From the IMG/VR virus record IMGVR_UViG_3300034198_030938, positions 1 to 32,906 of that record: DNA of 32,906 bases, one strand, 5' to 3'. Each line of letters begins with the position of its first letter. Position 1 is the stretch's first letter. Origin of the DNA: a virus. A model generated the notes under the pieces. That model was not told the origin of the DNA. It did no database searches and saw only the letters and a program-made list of their open reading frames with translations. The position numbers and the translations under genes were made by a program. Shown in pieces: positions 21,734-28,902 of the stretch.

Positions 21734-22213
21734 CTACCCCCAGATGTCCTCGCCGTTCTGGGCGGGCCGAGCGGCCGGGCGGGCTGCCGCCGGGGCGGAG
21801 CGGGCACCGGCTCGTGCGGGCTGGCGGGCACCACCCGTGTTCGTGTCGTCCCCTCGACGGCGACGCTCGAACGACTCGATGCTGCGAGCAGCGATGCCGA
21901 TCTCGTCGGCGGTCAACTCGAAGCGGGTGCGGGTCTTGCCGGTGTCCTTGTCTTCCCACGAGACCTGATCGAAGCGCCCCGTCACCACGACCCGGACGCC
22001 CTTCTCGAGGAGGCGCTCAACGTCCTCGGCGGCGTACCGCCACGAGACGACGTCCACGTAGGAGACGGCCTTGTCCCACTCGCCCGTGTTCTCGTTCTTC
22101 CACGACCGCTCAGAGGCGATGGTGAACTTGGCGAGGGTGGCGCCGGAGCCGACGGTCTGGACCTCGGGGTCGCGAGTGAGGTTCCCGACGACGGTGACCT
22201 GAATCCCATTCAT
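21734..22213 (-). CDS. ssb: Single-stranded DNA-binding protein
   Basis: 159 aa from ATG 22213, GAAAGG about 11 nt upstream. The OB fold has the family marks: QVTVVGNLTRDPEV, ATLAKFTIASERSW, SYVDVVSWRYAAEDVERLL, GVRVVVTGRFDQVSWEDKD, then TRTRFELTADEIG. The Ala/Pro/Arg linker follows, and the end is NGEDIWG, an acidic tip that differs from the usual DDIPF but keeps the DI core, so partner binding may be altered. It protects ssDNA in phage replication. Length is normal for a bacterial/phage SSB. Confidence 0.95.
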   Translation of the reverse strand: MNGIQVTVVGNLTRDPEVQTVGSGATLAKFTIASERSWKNENTGEWDKAVSYVDVVSWRYAAEDVERLLEKGVRVVVTGRFDQVSWEDKDTGKTRTRFELTADEIGIAARSIESFERRRRGDDTNTGGARQPARAGARSAPAAARPAARPAQNGEDIWG

Positions 22214-22284
22214 GGGCGGAGTGCCTTTCGGTGGAGGGGGTGAATGAAGTAGCAGTAGATCGCTGGTGTTCGCTAACTCGATGA

Positions 22285-22313
22285 ACCATACTACGAGTCT
22301 CGAACGACCGCAA
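22285..22313 (-). promoter_or_regulatory. Promoter of ssb
   Basis: TTGCGG (22313-22308), 17-nt spacer, TATGGT (22290-22285); leader about 70 nt. It lies back-to-back with the plus-strand gene at 22341. Confidence 0.55.
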
Positions 22314-22340
22314 GTGTCGATCGCTACCCGTGGAGGAACT

Positions 22341-22586
22341 ATGTCGCAGCCGCCGAGCCCCGCCGATGCCCGCCTGAAGATCATGCGGTCGATGCAGTCG
22401 CTGTTCTCGGAGATGTTCGCCGAGACCGATGAGGAGGGGGTGCCGCTCGAGGGGCGGGACCTCGAGGACGCCCAGACGTTCGTTGACGAGATCGTCCTCG
22501 AGTTGCTCGATGTCCTTGGTCTCGAGGTGGTCTCGGTGGATGGCGACGGGTCGATGATGGTGAAGTTGACGCCCGAAGCGGACTGA
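22341..22586 (+). CDS. Hypothetical acidic protein, 81 aa
   Basis: ATG 22341, 3 nt after GGAGGAACT-type ribosome site; earlier in-frame ATGs lie in the ssb promoter. The protein is acidic and helical (LKIMRSMQSLFSEMFAETDE, FVDEIVLELLDVLGLEV) and ends in a short beta piece (GSMMVKLTPEAD). Unknown family. It diverges from ssb. Confidence 0.72.
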   Translation: MSQPPSPADARLKIMRSMQSLFSEMFAETDEEGVPLEGRDLEDAQTFVDEIVLELLDVLGLEVVSVDGDGSMMVKLTPEAD

Positions 22587-22613
22587 TCCTGCTGGCGTTC
22601 GGATAGTGCGGCG

Positions 22614-22651
22614 ACGTCACTACATACAGGGATAACGTCACAAAGTACAGG
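22614..22651 (+). repeat. Two 21-bp-spaced direct repeats upstream of a promoter
   Basis: ACGTCAC-N4-TACAGG occurs at 22614-22630 and 22635-22651. The 21-bp spacing puts both on the same face of the helix. They end 6 nt before the -35 box, as activator or repressor sites would. Confidence 0.65.
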
Positions 22652-22657
22652 AACGAC

Positions 22658-22686
22658 TTGACGTATGGTTGGTCTCGGCTTACGCT
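22658..22686 (+). promoter_or_regulatory. Promoter of the 111-aa gene
   Basis: TTGACG (22658-22663), 17-nt spacer, TACGCT (22681-22686). ATG is at 22741. Confidence 0.7.
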
Positions 22687-22740
22687 ACGAATGCTCACAC
22701 AAGCATCGTGAGCATCACATCCCCCAAGAGCGAGGACCCC

Positions 22741-23076
22741 ATGAACAACTACACCGTGGCATCCAAGCCACCCGCACGAACACCCACCACACAGAAGCGC
22801 AGCCGATGGGCAGCCCTGTTCAGCGAGTGTCGCTCCTTCCCCGGCGAGTGGCGTCGCATGATCGAACCGATGAAGAAGTCCACGGCCTCGCAGGTCGCCA
22901 GCGACATCCGCAACTCCCACACGAGGGACCTGCGGAAGTCCCGGATCCGGGGGCTCCTGCCCACCGATCGCTGGGAAGCGGCGTGGGGCCGGGACCCCGA
23001 GGACCAGAACCCCGACCACTTCTACGTGTGGCTGCGGTACGTCGCCGACGAACCGCTCGAGGACATCTGGTCCTGA
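22741..23076 (+). CDS. Hypothetical basic protein, 111 aa
   Basis: ATG 22741 with GAGGA 4 nt upstream. It is basic and helical with many Arg/Trp (RSRWAALFSECRSFPGEWRR), then a segment STASQVASDIRNSHTRDLRK that could bind nucleic acid, and an acidic/aromatic end (HFYVWLRYVADEPLEDIW). Similar PGEWR-containing small proteins occur in actinophage genomes near replication genes; function is unknown to me. It has its own promoter with tandem repeats, so it is probably tightly regulated. Confidence 0.72.
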   Translation: MNNYTVASKPPARTPTTQKRSRWAALFSECRSFPGEWRRMIEPMKKSTASQVASDIRNSHTRDLRKSRIRGLLPTDRWEAAWGRDPEDQNPDHFYVWLRYVADEPLEDIWS

Positions 23077-23093
23077 TACTCGACAACAGGTAG

Positions 23094-23166
23094 TGCGCCC
23101 AGCAGGATTCGAACCTGCAACCTTGAGATTAAAAGTCTCCTACTCTGCCAGTTGAGTTATGGGCGC
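23094..23166 (-). tRNA. tRNA-Lys (anticodon TTT)
   Basis: Acceptor GCGCCCA/TGGGCGC with discriminator A, anticodon loop CTTTTAA (TTT), T-arm GCAGG-TTCGAAT-CCTGC. The lowest pair of the anticodon stem is a G:A mismatch. CCA is not encoded. It follows the DUF932 operon in the same direction. Confidence 0.92.
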
Positions 23167-23185
23167 GTGACGACGGCTACTCCTA

Positions 23186-23500
23186 CTACGGCAAGAGCGA
23201 CCGTCGGTCAACGATGGTGAACCCGGCGGCGTCGCAGCGGAGAGCGACCCCGTCCACGACGAGTACGTCACCCACCCCGAAACCAAACCCGTGCCGCACG
23301 GCTTCCCATTGCTGGCGGAACTCGCGATCCTCGGGGGCGAGGACGGACTCTCCGTAAGCAAGGAACTTCCATGTGCGTTCGGCGATCTCGAGCGAGCCGC
23401 CGGGCCGAGGGTCGTTCCACTCGGCCCGGCGCTCGTAGCGGGGCTCCCGTCCGGGCATGCGGTGTAAGTCGTTGCGGACCCACACCTCGATGTGCGGCAT
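23186..23500 (-). CDS. Hypothetical protein, 104 aa
   Basis: ATG 23500 overlaps the DUF932 stop (TGATG). It begins MPHIEVWVRNDLHRMPGREP and has a central LEIAERTWKFLAYGESVL and a beta C-terminus (VGDVLVVDGVALRCDAAGFT). The pairing with DUF932 is tight, so the two may act together. Family not recognised. Confidence 0.75.
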   Translation of the reverse strand: MPHIEVWVRNDLHRMPGREPRYERRAEWNDPRPGGSLEIAERTWKFLAYGESVLAPEDREFRQQWEAVRHGFGFGVGDVLVVDGVALRCDAAGFTIVDRRSLLP

Positions 23501-24498
23501 CAGCGCAGGCTGAGGACAGCCTGCTGGGCTGCCAACTTGCGCTTCGTCACCCACGACGTCTCGTCCATGCTCGTGAGTGCCCGCTCCTCGGGGGTGCCGT
23601 CACGGTGGTGGTCCAAGTACTCGACCACGGCATTCCATGCGGCCCATCCGTTGGTGCCGACGATCCCGGCGTTCTTCGGTCCGGCGTAAATCGTCTTGAT
23701 GGTGTCGACGATCTCCATGCGGTTGGCAATCTGTCGGTCGGTGACGGCCTTCGCTTCGGGGAACGCTCCGTCGATGACCCGGTCGAGGCGCCCCGGGGTC
23801 ATCGGGATGAGCATCATCTGCTCGGCGGCGTTCTTGAACTCGGTGGCCCACTCGGTCGAGAGGCGGAGGACTTCCTGTGCTTCCTCGATGCGGATCGAGA
23901 AGCCGTGGGTGTGCTTGGCCTTGAACGTGGACTGCGCAGCGGCGAGCGCCATGCGGACCGTGTTCTGGCAGACCGCTCGCACGTCGGTGTTGGAGTACGT
24001 GATCGGCACGGTGCCGTCGTGCGACGAGTAGACGAGCAAGTACCGGGCGATCCGGTCTGCTGCACCCATCGGGTCGATGACGAGGGTGCCCAAGTCGATG
24101 GCGGCGAAGAAGCGACGGCCTTCGTCGAGGACCCCGAGGGTGTCGATGATGGCGTCGCCCTTCGATGCGCCGACGACGGTGAGGGCGCGCTCGAGGACCT
24201 CTCGGTTCTGGACGGGGACGTAGCGGTTGCCGACGCTGGCGAGCGGCTGGTACGCCCCGGTGTGGGGGTTCGTGCGGGCGGTGGCCTTCTTGGACTCCAA
24301 CTCGACGAACGTGCCGTCCGGGGCTTGGACGTAGAGGGGCACGACTTCGACGTCGTAGTCGGCGTGTGCTGCGGTGAGCATGGTGTCGACGGTCTGGAAG
24401 CCCGACATGGACTGGCCCGTCTGGTGCCACGGGATGCCTGCGTTCTTGTTGTAGGCGAAGGATGTCTTGCCTTCGTAGCGTTCGAGGTTGTCGCTCAT
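23500..24498 (-). CDS. DUF932 phage/plasmid protein (TIGR03299-like)
   Basis: 332 aa from ATG 24498 with AGGAG upstream. The family hallmarks are AGIPWHQTG, then a block with GNRYVPVQNREVLE, RRFFAAIDLG, RYLLVYSSHDGT, TDVRAVCQNTVRMALA, and C-terminal YLDHHR...SWVTKRKLAA. DUF932 is widespread in phages and plasmids; no biochemical role is settled, though it often lies near recombination or antirestriction genes. Its promoter has a palindrome centred on the -10, so it is likely repressed at some stage. Confidence 0.92.
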   Translation of the reverse strand: MSDNLERYEGKTSFAYNKNAGIPWHQTGQSMSGFQTVDTMLTAAHADYDVEVVPLYVQAPDGTFVELESKKATARTNPHTGAYQPLASVGNRYVPVQNREVLERALTVVGASKGDAIIDTLGVLDEGRRFFAAIDLGTLVIDPMGAADRIARYLLVYSSHDGTVPITYSNTDVRAVCQNTVRMALAAAQSTFKAKHTHGFSIRIEEAQEVLRLSTEWATEFKNAAEQMMLIPMTPGRLDRVIDGAFPEAKAVTDRQIANRMEIVDTIKTIYAGPKNAGIVGTNGWAAWNAVVEYLDHHRDGTPEERALTSMDETSWVTKRKLAAQQAVLSLR

Positions 24499-24541
24499 GG
24501 GGGTGGTTCTCCTTGTTGATTCAGTACGACATGTAGGTTAC

Positions 24542-24577
24542 TCGGTTTACTCTAACCGAAGTGAGGTGAGGTGTCAA
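24542..24577 (-). promoter_or_regulatory. DUF932 promoter with operator on the -10
   Basis: TTGACA (24577-24572), 17-nt spacer, TAGAGT (24554-24549). TCGGTT-N6-AACCGA (24542-24559) is a perfect palindrome covering the -10. Confidence 0.82.
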
Positions 24578-24659
24578 GCCGATCTCGATAAATCTTTCGA
24601 GGAGGGGCGAGAACAGCGAGACTCGAGAGCAGACCGCCCCCGAGCCCCGCCATCCGACA

Positions 24660-25841
24660 TCAGCGCTCCCACGTGTACGCGTTGTTCTTCGGGAGGAACG
24701 GCTTGTCGTCCGGGCCGCACGCATGGCCGGTCACATACGTCCACTTCCCCGGCTTGAACTGACGCCAATGCCCTCGTCGCCACCACCTGTGCGACCGCTC
24801 GAGCGCTTCGTCACCGTCGTCGCCAGTACCGACGTACTCTCGGCGACGGAGCACCACGATGCGGGGCCTCCGGGAGGCATCGAGCGGCTGCTTCCGTGCC
24901 CGAGCGAACCGTCGCAGCACCGATCGGCTCTGTCCCTCGACCACTCGAACCTCCTTCTGGGTGAGCATCAGGAGGATGGTGACGATGAATCGCTCGGTCC
25001 GAATGGCGTCAAGGGCTGACTTCCACACGGTCTTGCTGTCCAGCGCCACTTCGAAATCATCTCGTGCGGTGGCCGTGGAAACGACCCGTTCGATGACTTC
25101 ATCCGGGATGTCCAACTCCTCGGGCTGCCGCCAATGGGGTTGATCACCGAACTTCAGGCCGGTCACGTGACTCGGGAACAGACGCTGACCAAGACTGATG
25201 TTCTTCGGCCACGCAGCCCCGTCGCCCGTCGTGTCGCGCTCGTCGAGCAAGTCGCTCATATACACGAAGTCGAAACCGGGCACGGTGTCGTCGATGTGGG
25301 CGGCGGAGCGCACGATCACCGCTTTGAGGACTTGTGAGTCACCGGCCTGCGTGGTGATGGGGATGCCCTTCTCGAAGTAGAGCCACATGTTGGGTTCGAG
25401 GAGGGACTGCGGCGTCAGGTTGACGTCGTAGGGGAGAGAGTCCACGGCGATGTCGGCGAGCCGCATCATCTCCTCGGTGATGTACACGGGGGCGGCGTCG
25501 TTGAGGGTCTCGAAGACGTCGTCGGTGAACTCGAGGAGGCCGCGCATCTCTCGGACCTCTGGAGCCTCGGCGTGGCCCCGGGCGTACGCCTCGAAGACCA
25601 GCATGCGAGCGGCGTCGGCGGCGTCTTCGACGGAGAGCAGCGGGGCCTCGGGGGCGAGGCTGTGGTTGATCTTGGAGCGGAGGACCGACATGGCGAACTT
25701 GGTGTACCCGTTTGCCATGTGGGCGTTCGTGCGGAGGGTGTCGATCTGAGTGGTGAGGGTCTCGACGGCTTCGGTCCATCGGGGTGCGGCAGTCCGCAAG
25801 TCCACGGGTCCGTCGTCGTACTTCCAACGAGTCTTGGGCAC
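24660..25841 (-). CDS. Hypothetical phage protein, 393 aa
   Basis: GTG 25841, 7 nt after AAAGGA. The N-terminal half is helical (WTEAVETLTTQIDTLRTNAH, LLSVEDAADAARMLVFEAYA). The middle has VLKAVIVRSAAHIDD and WPKNISLGQRLF. The C-terminus carries basic and aromatic motifs RWWRRGHWRQF, WTYVTGHACGPDDKPFL and a final NNAYTWER. That C-terminal pattern (H/R-W-R-x-x-H-W-R...GP.D.P) is one I associate with proteins of actinobacterial plasmids and phages, of unknown function; it was not checked. Single-gene unit behind its own strong promoter. Confidence 0.78.
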   Translation of the reverse strand: MPKTRWKYDDGPVDLRTAAPRWTEAVETLTTQIDTLRTNAHMANGYTKFAMSVLRSKINHSLAPEAPLLSVEDAADAARMLVFEAYARGHAEAPEVREMRGLLEFTDDVFETLNDAAPVYITEEMMRLADIAVDSLPYDVNLTPQSLLEPNMWLYFEKGIPITTQAGDSQVLKAVIVRSAAHIDDTVPGFDFVYMSDLLDERDTTGDGAAWPKNISLGQRLFPSHVTGLKFGDQPHWRQPEELDIPDEVIERVVSTATARDDFEVALDSKTVWKSALDAIRTERFIVTILLMLTQKEVRVVEGQSRSVLRRFARARKQPLDASRRPRIVVLRRREYVGTGDDGDEALERSHRWWRRGHWRQFKPGKWTYVTGHACGPDDKPFLPKNNAYTWER

Positions 25842-25874
25842 GAGGATGTCCTTTGGTTGCTAGTAGATGATGTG

Positions 25875-25903
25875 ATGTTAGCAGCGTGATCCGGTTGAGT
25901 CAA
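25875..25903 (-). promoter_or_regulatory. Promoter of the 393-aa gene
   Basis: TTGACT (25903-25898), 17-nt spacer, TAACAT (25880-25875). CTACTAGC (25866-25859) stands at the start of the leader. Confidence 0.82.
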
Positions 25904-25922
25904 GTCTTTCGTTGATTCTTTG

Positions 25923-26005
25923 TGCGGGCGGAGGGAGTCGAACCCTCACGACCTTCCGGCCAACGGTGTTTGAGACCGTCGCGTCTGCCATTCCGCCACA
26001 CCCGC
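25923..26005 (-). tRNA. tRNA-Leu (anticodon CAA)
   Basis: 83 nt. Acceptor GCGGGTG/CGCCCGC (one T:G pair), discriminator A, anticodon stem ACGGT/ACCGT with loop CTCAAAC, long variable arm GGCCGGAAGGTC and T-arm GAGGG-TTCGACT-CCCTC. It reads TTG codons. CCA is not encoded. Confidence 0.93.
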
Positions 26006-26024
26006 CAATACGCAGAACAAACAG

Positions 26025-26030
26025 TAACCT
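26025..26030 (+). promoter_or_regulatory. Leaderless -10 of the ART-like gene
   Basis: TAACCT, then 6 nt, then GTG 26037. The -35 position is CCGCCA, which is poor and lies in the tRNA-Leu gene. Confidence 0.45.
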
Positions 26031-26036
26031 GTTCCG

Positions 26037-28106
26037 GTGACCATTCCCCGAGTCCCTCTACGCATCGAAGCGTATGACCCCGACGCCAAGGACGGCGATG
26101 GCGACGGCATCGTTCAAGACGGGACTGCGTGGGAGCGGCCCGTTGCTACTCGCATCCTCGACGAACTCGGTCGAGAGATCGCTCGAGGCCACACGAGCGC
26201 ATTTCGCCCCAAGAACCTGCGTTACGTCGACAAACACGGCAAAGACGTCAACTACACGCCGAAGCACGCCTCGCCGGAACCTCCTTCCACGACAAGTCGG
26301 ACTGCGCTGGAGCGCCTCGGCCACTCGTCCCTCGGACGTCGCAGCCCATCGATTGGTTCGAAACGACCCGGTCTCAGCGATCTGGGCCACGCCAGCATCA
26401 TTGACCGGCACGATCCGCCGAAGCCGCCGAGCCCCGGGAAGATCCCGAAGATCACCGAGTCCACTTCCTCGAGGAAGAAGGTGACCGCAGCGTTCTCCGG
26501 CGAGGACGGAGCGCTCGAGATCCTTCGTCAGCATTGGGCAGAACTCGTGGGACTCGAGCAGAACATTGCTGCGATGGATGGTCCGAACACGTTTCTAAAG
26601 GGAGAAGGCGACAAAGTCGCCGAGCGCCTCGCCCAGATTCAGGGCGGCTTCGACGGACTGCCGGTACCCATCACGAGCGAGCAGGCTCGGGCGCTCGACG
26701 CCGCCGGGGCTGAGCGGATCTTCCGAGTGATCGATGACCCGGCGTTCGTCGAGGCGCTCCGCACGGGGCAACATCGAGCGGGCACGGGGATGTGGGGTTC
26801 GGGTATTTACACGAGTCCTGATGTGGACTGGATCCAAGACTTCAGCGTAGTGAAAATTCCAACAGGTAAAGACATTGGGAAGAACTACACGATGTTTTAT
26901 CTTGACCCGAACGCTCGAGTGATTGAGGTCAGTGAACTGCGAGCGTTGCAACGACAACTTAGTGCAGAGTTGATTGATGGCGTTCCAGAACTTGCTGCGA
27001 TCAAAGCGAAGTACGCCGACCGGAAGCCCCGCACCCCCGAGGAGCAAGCCGAGTTTCGCAAGTATCTTGTTGCGTCCCAGATGATCAACAACTACGGGCG
27101 ACTTGCTGCACTACTCGGGTACGACGCCATCGACGTACAACACGACCCGTCAGCACCAACTCGACTCAAGCGCGGTCTCGCTCGAGGAAACGAAGTTGTC
27201 GTCATCAACCGCACCGCCCTGCGACTTCCGCCGCAACCTTCCGACCTCGAGTGGCGAGAACTCGGTCGCATCGCACACGGTCCACGGCTCGCCGAACGAA
27301 CGGCGCGACTGGGCATCTCCCCCGGGGCTACCCACATCCCCGAGTTCGCCACTCCAGAACAAGTCGATGAACTAATCCTCAAGAACGGTCTTGCGTTCGT
27401 TGATCTCATCAACCCAGATCTCACCGCCAACGAAGCGTTCTTCGGGCAACCCGACGAAGCACTTCGCGCCATCGTCCACATGCAAGGATTCGATGCGCCG
27501 CCGGTTCCCGTCACCAAAGCCGAGGTCGCAGCGCTCGAGGAGGCCCGAGCCCCGGTGGTGTACCGGGCGCTCGACGAGGTCGAACACGTGCGCGACCTTC
27601 GGGAGGGGTACTACTGGCCCGGGACTGGGGTTCACGGGGCGGGGATTTACGTCGCTCCTGATGCGGATGTCGTCGGCGACTACACGACGGTCGAGTTGGA
27701 CTCACATCCAAATCCGGGGAAGCACTGGACGAAGTTCTACCTTGATCCAAACGCACGAGTCATCACGTTGGAACAGGTGCGAGCGGAAGCCGAGCGGTTG
27801 CGAGCGCAACACGCACCCAGACTGACGCTCATGCAGGAGCGGCGAGAGCAGTTCAGATCAGTGCGAGAACCAGATGTACCAGCATCCGATCTGGTTGATC
27901 CCACGAAGTTGTTCGATGATTACGGGCGAGTCGCAGCGTTGCTGGGGTACGACGCCATTCTCGTCGAGGGAGACAACCCCGAGTATGTCGTGCTGAACCG
28001 GAGTGCGCTGCGGCTGCCGCCCCAGCCGTCCCGGGCGGAGTGGCGTCGCATCGGTAAAGAGGCTCGAGCAGCAGCCAACGCCGGGGTTGACTCTGCTAAC
28101 AACTAG
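26037..28106 (+). CDS. Protein with two tandem ADP-ribosyltransferase-like domains
   Basis: 689 aa from GTG 26037. Residues 13-33 hold YDPDAKDGDGDGIVQDGTAW, a calcium-loop-like motif frequent in actinophage proteins. Residues 50-150 look disordered. Then two copies of one domain follow, about 205-412 and 485-672. Each has an early Arg (IFRVID R230; VYRALD R510), a G-rich turn with GxGIY (GTGMWGSGIYTS; GTGVHGAGIYVA), FYLDPNARVI, YGRLAALLGYDA and a closing VVxINRTALRLPPQP. Arg followed by GxGIY is the NAD-binding pattern of ADP-ribosyltransferases and related folds. A clear catalytic Glu or R-S-E triad was not identified, so activity is unproven. It could be a host-directed effector delivered or expressed by the phage. 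The internal duplication is clear. Confidence 0.78.
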   Translation: MTIPRVPLRIEAYDPDAKDGDGDGIVQDGTAWERPVATRILDELGREIARGHTSAFRPKNLRYVDKHGKDVNYTPKHASPEPPSTTSRTALERLGHSSLGRRSPSIGSKRPGLSDLGHASIIDRHDPPKPPSPGKIPKITESTSSRKKVTAAFSGEDGALEILRQHWAELVGLEQNIAAMDGPNTFLKGEGDKVAERLAQIQGGFDGLPVPITSEQARALDAAGAERIFRVIDDPAFVEALRTGQHRAGTGMWGSGIYTSPDVDWIQDFSVVKIPTGKDIGKNYTMFYLDPNARVIEVSELRALQRQLSAELIDGVPELAAIKAKYADRKPRTPEEQAEFRKYLVASQMINNYGRLAALLGYDAIDVQHDPSAPTRLKRGLARGNEVVVINRTALRLPPQPSDLEWRELGRIAHGPRLAERTARLGISPGATHIPEFATPEQVDELILKNGLAFVDLINPDLTANEAFFGQPDEALRAIVHMQGFDAPPVPVTKAEVAALEEARAPVVYRALDEVEHVRDLREGYYWPGTGVHGAGIYVAPDADVVGDYTTVELDSHPNPGKHWTKFYLDPNARVITLEQVRAEAERLRAQHAPRLTLMQERREQFRSVREPDVPASDLVDPTKLFDDYGRVAALLGYDAILVEGDNPEYVVLNRSALRLPPQPSRAEWRRIGKEARAAANAGVDSANN

Positions 28107-28115
28107 CGATAGGAT
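28087..28115 (+). promoter_or_regulatory. Leaderless promoter of the 94-aa gene
   Basis: TTGACT (28087-28092), 17-nt spacer, TAGGAT (28110-28115), 6 nt, then ATG 28122. The -35 lies inside the end of the ART-like gene. Confidence 0.82.
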
Positions 28116-28121
28116 ACGACG

Positions 28122-28406
28122 ATGATGAATCGCCACCAGTTCTCTCGAGCCTCCTACGCCGCCGTGATGGTGTTGCTGAATGGCGGGATCACCCCCGAGG
28201 AGCGGTACAAAGTGGAAGATGCCCTCGCTGCCGCCGACTCGCTCGACGACTTGCCGGAGGACATCCGCAAGAAGGTGGAACCGACGTTCCGAAAGTTGGG
28301 TCTCCTCGACGAACCGGCGAAGAACCCGGACCCGCTCCCGGCGGGACAGGGCGAGGACCCCACCCTCACTGCTGACGAAGTGGCTGCTCTCGAGGGACCG
28401 CGCTGA
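28122..28406 (+). CDS. Hypothetical acidic protein, 94 aa
   Basis: ATG 28122 (a second ATG follows at once). It has a helical, charged sequence: YAAVMVLLNGGITPEERYKV, then DSLDDLPEDIRKKVEPTFRK, and a flexible PAKNPDPLPAGQGEDPTL end. No family recognised. The start lies 6 nt after a good -10, so the mRNA is leaderless. Its 3' end overlaps the convergent minus gene by 41 nt. Confidence 0.7.
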   Translation: MMNRHQFSRASYAAVMVLLNGGITPEERYKVEDALAAADSLDDLPEDIRKKVEPTFRKLGLLDEPAKNPDPLPAGQGEDPTLTADEVAALEGPR

Positions 28407-28596
28407 ACATCTCCTCGAGGGCGATCTCCTTCGAGGCCGCCGAGCCACGGCGGATCACGGCGTTGCGGTTCTCGTCGAACACGAACCAGTTCCAGTAGGA
28501 CTGGCGCTTGGCGTCGGCTCGTGGTGGGGTGACGTACACGACGTGGTACGAACGAGTGCCGTCGGGGGTGAAGTGGGAATGCTCGCCGTGTTTCAT
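28366..28596 (-). CDS. Hypothetical protein, 76 aa
   Basis: ATG 28596 overlaps the previous stop (ATGA). It carries a beta-hairpin-like YHVVYVTPPRADAK and SYWNWFVFDENRNAV, then a helix (SKEIALEEMFSAVP). No known domain. It is the last gene of the small minus operon starting at 28.79 kb and runs into the plus gene from the other side. Confidence 0.7.
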   Translation of the reverse strand: MKHGEHSHFTPDGTRSYHVVYVTPPRADAKRQSYWNWFVFDENRNAVIRRGSAASKEIALEEMFSAVPREQPLRQQ

Positions 28597-28700
28597 CGGC
28601 GGGCCTTCCGGTCGTCGAGCCAGCAGTGGAGCAACTCCATGCCGATGGCGATGACGAACGATGTGGCGAGGACGCCGCTGAGGATGAGGAAGGATTCCAT
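28593..28700 (-). CDS. 35-aa membrane peptide
   Basis: ATG 28700 overlaps the previous stop (TGATG), with AAGGTGG about 8 nt before. One helix covers most of it (FLILSGVLATSFVIAIGMEL), followed by a polar C-terminus LLHCWLDDRKARR. A small single-pass protein of unknown role. Confidence 0.68.
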   Translation of the reverse strand: MESFLILSGVLATSFVIAIGMELLHCWLDDRKARR

Positions 28701-28786
28701 CAGCGGGCCACCTTCTGGCCGAGCCACACGATGAGGATCGCGAAGCCGAGGATGTACGTTCCGCTGAGGAACTCGATCATGGTCAT
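28700..28786 (-). CDS. 28-aa membrane peptide
   Basis: ATG 28786 (or 28780) to TGA at 28702-28700. It is a hydrophobic helix (FLSGTYILGFAILIVWLG) with the polar end QKVAR. A GCGAAAGCGAG stretch provides the ribosome site. Together with the next gene it gives two tiny membrane peptides in tandem under one CCGACCC-box promoter. Confidence 0.65.
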   Translation of the reverse strand: MTMIEFLSGTYILGFAILIVWLGQKVAR

Positions 28787-28812
28787 GGGTACTCGCTTTC
28801 GCTAGTGAATAC

Positions 28813-28829
28813 ATCAGGTTCTCCCTGAT
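28813..28829 (-). promoter_or_regulatory. Leader hairpin of the small membrane-peptide operon
   Basis: ATCAGG-N5-CCTGAT, a perfect 6-bp stem, lies just downstream of the promoter and about 27 nt before the start codon. Confidence 0.45.
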
Positions 28830-28836
28830 ACAAACA

Positions 28837-28865
28837 ATACTACACGATGGGTCGGACAACGTCAA
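28837..28865 (-). promoter_or_regulatory. CCGACCC-box promoter
   Basis: TTGACG (28865-28860), spacer TTGTCCGACCCATCGTG (17 nt), TAGTAT (28842-28837). Confidence 0.85.
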
Positions 28866-28902
28866 GCATTCTCGTCCACCCACCCGATCACAGGTGCCGC
28901 CG

